Assembly (NCBI RefSeq): GCF_001653715.1
Contig: NZ_LWHQ01000006.1
Span: 1-64,000, forward strand
Source of the DNA: Methylobacterium platani
GTDB taxonomy: Bacteria; Pseudomonadota; Alphaproteobacteria; Rhizobiales; Beijerinckiaceae
DNA: 64,000 nt
Direction: 5' to 3'
Part shown: piece after piece, positions 59,056 through 64,000 of the stretch
How positions within the stretch are numbered: the first letter of the stretch is position 1
Layout: the number at the start of each line of letters is the position of its first letter
Notes under the pieces: model-generated
Told to the model about the DNA's origin: nothing
Databases searched by the model: none
Seen by the model: only the letters and a program-made list of their open reading frames with translations
Translations under genes and position numbers: made by a program

Positions 59056-59343
59056 ATGCAGCGTCCACTGACTATTCTTGGCACCAGGAACATCGCCCTC
59101 GACATCCCGAATCGCGCGGAAAGCCTCTCACCGGCATGGCGAGTCGTTGGATTTTCAGGTGACACGAAGCCCATCGGCCGCCGGACAGCTGGCCTGCCCG
59201 TGCTCGGGGCCATCACGGAAGCGGCAGACGTCCCTGGTCACGCCTTCGTTGCCGCGTCTCGCCTCGTCACGGCGCCCGTTCGGGCAATGTCGTCGCGTTC
59301 TCACGCCGGTTCAGCCGTGAAACCCGGCTTGGCGAGGCAATGA
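59056..59343 (+). pseudogene. truncated NeuD/PglD-like sugar acyltransferase N-terminal domain
   Basis: About 95 codons. PLTILGTRNIALDIPNRAES, WRVVGFSGDTKP, GLPVLGAITEAADV and HAFVAAS match in order the landmarks of the N-terminal nucleotide-sugar-binding domain of NeuD/PglD-type acyltransferases. After residue 72 the match stops and the frame ends early. The hexapeptide acyltransferase domain is absent. It is probably a decayed gene or a frameshifted remnant, or less likely a stand-alone domain. It precedes the next gene by 40 bp on the same strand. Confidence 0.45.
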
Positions 59344-59383
59344 CGCGAAAGTTCTCCTCTGCTGAGACGAGGCAAGGTGCCAA

Positions 59384-60415
59384 ATGAATCAGATTGCGCG
59401 AATTCAGTCCCGAGCGCTGCCGCCTGGCTTCTCGGCGGCTCGGCTCGCCGCCCTCATGCGGCGCGCCGTCTCGGCCACGGAACTGAACCTGTCCGGCATG
59501 ACGGTCCTGACGGAGGCTGCGAGTGGCGCCTACGGCGTGACGCCCGTCATCGCTGCACTGGCCGGCGCGGAGCAGGTCTACGCCTTCTGCCGGGCGAGCC
59601 GCTACGGTTCGGTCGACGAGGTGACGGAATGGACGCTCCAGCTGGCACGCGCTGTCGACGTTGCCGAACGCATCACCATCATCGAAGAGATCCCCTCCGG
59701 CGTGCTCGGCCGGGTCGACATCGTCACCAATAGCGGTCACCTTCGCCCCTTGACCGCTGCCTTGATCGAAAGCCTGCCCGCCACTGCGGTGATCGCGCTG
59801 ATGTTCGAAGCGTGGGAGCTCCGCGCCTCGGACATCGACCTCGAGGCCTGCAAGCGCCGAGGCATCCCGGTAGTCGGCGTCAACGAGCAACACGAGACTA
59901 TCGACGTGTTCTCGTATCTCGGCCCGTTATCCGTGCGGCAGCTGCATGATTGCGGTTTGGCCGTCTACCGCAACAAGATCGCCGTCGCCTGTGACAACGG
60001 GTTCGCGGCACCGATCGCGCGCGGCCTCGGTGGCCTGGGGGCCGAGACTACCGTGTTCGCCGATATCACGAACATTCCGGCCGGTGACTGGGATGCGGTC
60101 GTGATCGCGCTGCAGCCCGGGCGCGAACCGCGCATCGGCCGCACCGAAGCGATGCACCTCGCGGACGTACTTCCGCCGGAGGCGGTGATCGTCCAGTTCT
60201 GGGGCGACATGGACCAAGATGCCACGAGGGAGTGCGGCTTGACCACCTGGCCGGCGCGGCCGCCTGCGGCTGGGCACATGGCAGTTCTCCTCTCGGAGAT
60301 CGGGCCCGAACCGATTGTCCGTCTGCAGACCGGTGGCCTGCGGGCGGCCGAGTCGGTGAGGCGCGGATGTCCTGCGTCATCGGAGAGTTTTGCCCAGCTG
60401 GTACAGCTGTCATGA
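59384..60415 (+). CDS. unrecognised protein with Rossmann-like fold
   Basis: A 343-residue protein I cannot place in a named family. The N-terminal half has LSGMTVLTEAASGAYGVTPVIAALAGAEQVYAFCR and RASRYGSVDEVTEW in pieces, reminiscent of a catalytic domain. The central YRNKIAVACDNGFAAPIARGLGGLGAETTVFADI looks like a second Rossmann segment with Gly-rich turns. The arrangement resembles two-domain NAD-dependent hydrolases and dehydrogenases such as S-adenosylhomocysteine hydrolase or hydroxyacid dehydrogenases. AAGGTG precedes the ATG. The stop overlaps the formyltransferase ATG as ATGA, so the two are functionally coupled. Confidence 0.7.
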   Translation: MNQIARIQSRALPPGFSAARLAALMRRAVSATELNLSGMTVLTEAASGAYGVTPVIAALAGAEQVYAFCRASRYGSVDEVTEWTLQLARAVDVAERITIIEEIPSGVLGRVDIVTNSGHLRPLTAALIESLPATAVIALMFEAWELRASDIDLEACKRRGIPVVGVNEQHETIDVFSYLGPLSVRQLHDCGLAVYRNKIAVACDNGFAAPIARGLGGLGAETTVFADITNIPAGDWDAVVIALQPGREPRIGRTEAMHLADVLPPEAVIVQFWGDMDQDATRECGLTTWPARPPAAGHMAVLLSEIGPEPIVRLQTGGLRAAESVRRGCPASSESFAQLVQLS

Positions 60416-61491
60416 ACAGACATACCTCTCACAGACATACCTCTCTTGGGGCACAGGATCCCGCGCGAGCAGGCGTACTGCTCATCGGTGACGGTCCCAC
60501 GGCCCTCACGGCCCTCCGCTCGCTCGCGGCGTCGTGCCGGGTTCTCGGTGTCATACGGGCAGTGGCGGATCCGGTTGCCGACCCGGTTCGCATCTACGCG
60601 GCCGAGACGAACATTCCTGTCTGGAGCCTGGACGGGCTCCCGGACCTGCCCGGCCTGGTGGCGCGGCTGCGACCCGACGCCGTCGTCATCTCGTCGTTCA
60701 ATCGCATTCTTCCGGCGAGCGTCCTGGCCCTCAGCCGGTTCATCAACGTCCATTACTCGCCGCTGCCCCGGTATCGGGGCCGTGCCAATGTCAACTGGGC
60801 CATCATCAACGGGGATCCGATCGCGGCAATCAGCATCCATTTGGTGCGCCCCGGTCTGGACGACGGCAATATCCTGTTTCAGGAGCAGATCTCGATTACG
60901 CCGATCGACACGGTCCAGACGCTTTACGAGCGATTGAGCGGGATCCAGGAACGGGAACTTGGCCCCGCTGTCCTGCGCGCCATTGCGGGGGATCCCGGTA
61001 CCCCGCAGGATCATCGCGCCGCGACATACGGCTGTGGACGCTCCCCGGACGACGGCGAGATCACCTGGAGCGCGCCGTCCGCTGTCATCGACCGCCTTGT
61101 CCGGGCCCTGGCACCCCCCTTTCCGGGAGCCTTCACCCACCTGCAGGGTCGCCGCGTGATCGTGACGCGCGCCGAGATGCGGACCGCTCCTCTGCGCTTC
61201 GAGGGCCGGGTGCCCGGTCGGGTCGTGGATCGGTCAAGCCGAGAGGGATGGGCGGACGTCCTGACCGGCGATGGTGTGTTGCGGTTATTCGAGCTCGCTG
61301 TCGAGGGAGGCACCACGGCGCCGGCAGCTGCGCTCATCCGATCGACCCGCACCACCCTGGGGCTGTCGCGCCTCGACCTGCTGCGCTGCATCGAAGACTT
61401 GGCGAGGCGGGTCTCCACACTCGAAGCGCTCGTTCATCCGACCATGGGACCGGTGCAGCCGGCGTTCGACGACCACATCATGTCGGAGTGA
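60412..61491 (+). CDS. formyltransferase-family protein
   Basis: A 359-residue protein with an N-terminal formyltransferase domain. The triad can be read as Asn112, His114 (INVHYSPLPRYRGRANVNW) and Asp150 (PGLDDGNILF), as in methionyl-tRNA formyltransferase and sugar N-formyltransferases. The C-terminal part, from about residue 225, is a Fmt C-like domain with a Leu-rich helical end. The first codons carry a perfect 15-base tandem duplication (ACAGACATACCTCTC twice) giving RHTSHRHTS. It should move a formyl group from 10-formyl-tetrahydrofolate to an amine, probably a sugar, but the acceptor is unknown. Fmt itself would be expected beside def, which is absent. Confidence 0.8.
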   Translation: MNRHTSHRHTSLGAQDPARAGVLLIGDGPTALTALRSLAASCRVLGVIRAVADPVADPVRIYAAETNIPVWSLDGLPDLPGLVARLRPDAVVISSFNRILPASVLALSRFINVHYSPLPRYRGRANVNWAIINGDPIAAISIHLVRPGLDDGNILFQEQISITPIDTVQTLYERLSGIQERELGPAVLRAIAGDPGTPQDHRAATYGCGRSPDDGEITWSAPSAVIDRLVRALAPPFPGAFTHLQGRRVIVTRAEMRTAPLRFEGRVPGRVVDRSSREGWADVLTGDGVLRLFELAVEGGTTAPAAALIRSTRTTLGLSRLDLLRCIEDLARRVSTLEALVHPTMGPVQPAFDDHIMSE

Positions 61492-61663
61492 TCCCCGCAG
61501 CGCCGTCGAACGGGTGCGTTCGAGGGCGCCGGCGAAGCCGCCGATGCGTGGGTCCCGGCCAGCCGTTGCCCGGGCGGCCATCGGTGGAGACGAGCGGGCT
61601 TCCGCCTCCTCGGACCACCGGTGCGAGACGGGGCAGGCTCTCGCCCGCCCCTTCAGGTCCGCG

Positions 61664-63439
61664 TCACGCCGCCATCGCGTAGTCCGGCTCCGGCGCCGCC
61701 GCCATGAACTGGGCCCGGGCGAGGTCGGCGAAGCGGCCGCCCTCGGCCACCAGTTCCTCGAAGGTGCCGCTCTCGACGATCCGGCCCTGGTGGAAGACCA
61801 GGATGCGGTCGGCGTCGCGGATCGTCGACAGGCGGTGGGCGATCACGAAGGTGGTGCGCCCCTCCATCACCGCTTCCAGCGCGCCCTGGAGCTTGCGCTC
61901 GGTGGCGGCGTCGAGCGCGCTCGTCGCCTCGTCGAGGATCAGGACCGGCGGGTTCTTCAGGAGCGCCCGGGCGATCGAGAGCCGCTGGCGCTCGCCGCCC
62001 GACAGCGAGCGGCCGCGCTCGCCGATCACCGTGTCGAGCCCGTCGGGCTGGCGCGCCATGAACTCCGAGGCCTGGGCGCGGTCGAGGGCGTCGAGCATCT
62101 CGGCGTCGGTGGCGTCGGGCCGGCCGACCTGGAGGTTCTCGCGGATCGAGCGGGCGAACAGCATCGGCTCCTGGAACACCACGCCGATGTTGTGGCGCAG
62201 GGACGAGAGGCCGATATCGCGAAGATCCTCGCCGTCGATGCGGATCGTGCCGGCATCGGGGTCGAAGGCGCGGTGGAGTAAGCCCAGCGTCGTCGACTTG
62301 CCGGACCCCGTGGTGCCGACGAGGGCCACGGTCTCGCCGGCCCGCGCCGTGAACGACACCCCGTCGAGGGCCGGGCGGCGGCCGTCGTAGGAAAAGCGCA
62401 CGTCCTCGAAGGCCACGTCGCCGGTGAGACGCGCCACCGCCTTGGCGCCGGGCCGGTCGTGGACCGCCGGGACGGTGTCGAGGATCTCGAAGAATTCCTG
62501 CATCTTCGGCGCCTGCAGGAAGACGCCGTTGACGAAGGCGACGACCTGGTCGAGCCGGGCGACCAGCATGGTGGCGAGGCTCATGAACGACACCACGTCG
62601 CCGACGGTGGCCATCCCGTGGCCGTGCAGCACGATGCCGGTGACGAAGATCGCCGTCATGGTCAGGGTCGCGGAGGCGCGGGTGGCGACCGAGGCCAGCG
62701 CCCACCACGACAGGACCGGGATCTGGGCGGCGAGCAGGTCGCGGATGATGCCGTGCATCGCCTCCTTCTCGGCCTTGGCGCGGGTGAAGGACTGGATCAC
62801 CGCGACGTTGCCGAGCGCGTCCGAGGCGTGGGCGGCGAGGCCCGAATGATAGGCCTCGACCTTGCCCTGCAGGGATTCGGTGCGGCGCAGGACGAAGGTG
62901 GTGAGGGTCGTGAACACCACCATCAGGGCGACCAGGATCGAGCCGAGCTGCCAGTTGAGGAACAGCGTCAGCGGCAGCAGCACGACGAGGGAGACGAGCG
63001 CGGCGCAATGGTCGCGGAAGAAGCCGAGCCAGGTCGCCGCCATGCCGCTCGTGCCCTCCAGCATCGCCTTCAGCACCCGGCCGGAATGGTTGGCCGAGTG
63101 GAAGGCGAGCGGCAGGTCGAGGACGTGCTCGAAGTAGTTCGCCATCGCCGAGAGCCGGCTGCGATGGGTGAGCCGGTCGGCGTGGAGCGCGATCAGGACG
63201 CCGGCGCCGATCGAGAACAGCCCGAACCCGACCCAGGCGGCGACGAGGGCGAGCAGGCCCGACGTGCCGGCGCCGCCGGCCGGCAGGTGGGTGAGCCGGT
63301 CGATGATGCGGCCGAACAGCACCGGCTCGGCGAAGGCCGCCACCGCCAGCGCGACGTTGGCGGCGGCCAGAAGTGCGCCGAGGCGCAGGTCGGGCCCGAG
63401 CTGGCCCATGACCCGAACGTAGAGCCTGATCAACCGCAT
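61664..63439 (-). CDS. ndvA: cyclic beta-glucan exporter, ABC ATPase-permease
   Basis: A 591-residue half-transporter with six membrane spans and one ATPase domain. Walker [16 protein letters not shown], signature [17 protein letters not shown] and Walker [15 protein letters not shown] are present. The length and the N-terminus [23 protein letters not shown] in part match NdvA/ChvA exporters of periplasmic cyclic beta-1,2-glucan. The reading frame is open 33 codons upstream, but the ATG at 63439 starts the family's conserved N-terminus. It probably dimerises. No glucan synthase gene is in the window. Confidence 0.87.
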   Translation of the reverse strand: MRLIRLYVRVMGQLGPDLRLGALLAAANVALAVAAFAEPVLFGRIIDRLTHLPAGGAGTSGLLALVAAWVGFGLFSIGAGVLIALHADRLTHRSRLSAMANYFEHVLDLPLAFHSANHSGRVLKAMLEGTSGMAATWLGFFRDHCAALVSLVVLLPLTLFLNWQLGSILVALMVVFTTLTTFVLRRTESLQGKVEAYHSGLAAHASDALGNVAVIQSFTRAKAEKEAMHGIIRDLLAAQIPVLSWWALASVATRASATLTMTAIFVTGIVLHGHGMATVGDVVSFMSLATMLVARLDQVVAFVNGVFLQAPKMQEFFEILDTVPAVHDRPGAKAVARLTGDVAFEDVRFSYDGRRPALDGVSFTARAGETVALVGTTGSGKSTTLGLLHRAFDPDAGTIRIDGEDLRDIGLSSLRHNIGVVFQEPMLFARSIRENLQVGRPDATDAEMLDALDRAQASEFMARQPDGLDTVIGERGRSLSGGERQRLSIARALLKNPPVLILDEATSALDAATERKLQGALEAVMEGRTTFVIAHRLSTIRDADRILVFHQGRIVESGTFEELVAEGGRFADLARAQFMAAAPEPDYAMAA

Positions 63440-63720
63440 CGACGGTGAACCCTGATGAGATGCCCTTGTGACGCGGCCCGGGCCCTTGCCCGCCGCCTGC
63501 CCCGCGCGCGGCCTGTTGTGGCGGCCGTTCGATCGCATGGTCGTCTCTATGACAGATCCTCGCTGAACGGGGCATGACGGCGAGGGGTCGAGGCAGCGGC
63601 ATTTTTACCGTTCGTTGACCGTGTTCGCCGTAGCGTCCGAGCCAGGACACACGCGCCGCCTCGGCGACGTGCCCCGCAGGCGCGGGGCCGCGCGACGGCG
63701 CATGAAGGGGCCGCCCACAG
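63440..63720. promoter_or_regulatory. gap between ndvA and motA
   Basis: The 281-bp gap holds the divergent promoters of ndvA and motA. TTTACCGTTCGTTGA near 63605-63619 is a two-mismatch relative of the CtrA box, too weak to call. No gene is seen. Confidence 0.3.
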
Positions 63721-64000
63721 ATGGATATCGCAACCGGCGCCGGCCTCGTCGGCGGCATCGCGGTCGTGTTCGTGCTCATCATGATCGACGGCGGCAACTT
63801 CGCCGCCTATTTCGACAAGCACGCGGTGATCGTGATCTTCGGCGGCGCCACCGCCGCCACCATGCTGCGGTTCCCGTTCTCGGTCATCGTCCACGGCGTG
63901 CCGATGGGCCTGCGCTACGCCTTCAACATGCGGGCGATCCGCCCGCGCGAGCTGATCGACGAGATCACCAAGATCGCCGACGTGGTGAAGCGCCAGGGCC
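63721..64000 (+). CDS. motA: flagellar motor stator protein MotA (partial, cut by window end)
   Basis: The first 93 residues are present. MDIATGAGLVGGIAVVFVLIMIDG and AVIVIFGGATAATMLRFPF are the first two membrane segments of MotA/PomA, and RPRELIDEITKIADVVKRQG begins the cytoplasmic loop. The Gly-Gly-x-x and IDG-x-N features are typical. It forms the proton-driven stator with MotB, which should follow beyond the window. Confidence 0.9.
   Translation, partial: MDIATGAGLVGGIAVVFVLIMIDGGNFAAYFDKHAVIVIFGGATAATMLRFPFSVIVHGVPMGLRYAFNMRAIRPRELIDEITKIADVVKRQG

Noticed and set aside
63605..63619. CtrA-like half-match upstream of motA
   Set aside because: Two mismatches in the TTAA half-sites; expected often by chance.

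Overview
The window looks like chromosome from a very GC-rich alphaproteobacterium, most likely Methylobacterium/Methylorubrum or a close relative in the Hyphomicrobiales. The grounds are: strong G/C bias at third codon positions; a CckA-type cell-cycle hybrid kinase; full CtrA-type boxes (TTAA-N7-TTAA) in a flagellar promoter region; a sigma-54 promoter in front of the hook gene; a GTAC/GTTC-type SOS box upstream of recA; an NdvA-type glucan exporter; and propionyl-CoA carboxylase. The genus is an inference from style and gene content, not from a search.

Layout. (1) 51-11211, minus strand: one tightly packed operon for uptake and oxidation of a sugar alcohol, probably a pentitol. Order of transcription: Zn-dependent polyol dehydrogenase, solute-binding protein, SIS-domain isomerase, two permeases, TIM-barrel epimerase, SorC-type regulator, D-ribulokinase-like FGGY kinase, ABC ATPase, xylulokinase. 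Four successive junctions are ATGA or GTGA overlaps. (2) 11547-13491, minus: a metal/thiol module (Cys-rich secreted protein, DUF305 protein, glutaredoxin-MauE fusion). (3) tRNA-Gln, an SDR oxidoreductase and release factor 3. (4) 16685-23152: a blue-light BLUF protein and a CheY-like regulator, divergent from the hook genes flgE-flgK-flgL. (5) 23212-32327: LysR, GST, an orphan amino-acid/amide-type binding protein, Fe-alcohol dehydrogenase, GntR regulator, YkgJ protein, class III aminotransferase and a soluble two-PAS chemoreceptor. (6) 32679-42886, mostly minus: pccB, the dTDP-rhamnose genes rfbCBDA, alaS, a MAPEG protein and recA. (7) 43009-43718: a PIN-type toxin-antitoxin pair. (8) 43792-52297: cckA and the flagellar genes flgBC-fliE-fliQR-flhB (minus), divergent from fliO-fliP (plus). 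(9) 52285-56798: small hypotheticals, a DMT transporter, a YihY protein and an SfnB-like acyl-CoA dehydrogenase. (10) 56799-61491: an accessory-looking stretch with palindromic repeats, an agmatinase-family ureohydrolase, a broken NeuD/PglD-like acyltransferase, an unrecognised Rossmann-like protein and a formyltransferase. (11) ndvA and the start of motA.

The best candidates for something not well described are the region 9-10 accessory cassette (acyltransferase remnant, unknown Rossmann-like protein and formyltransferase joined by an ATGA overlap) and the operon in region 1. The operon combines two different pentulose kinases, a D-tagatose-3-epimerase-like enzyme and a hexuloisomerase-like SIS protein. 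Regulatory signals can be read directly in the motility genes: two CtrA boxes between flgB and fliO, and a sigma-54 promoter with upstream palindromes at flgE. No CRISPR array, insertion sequence transposase, prophage or rRNA was seen.
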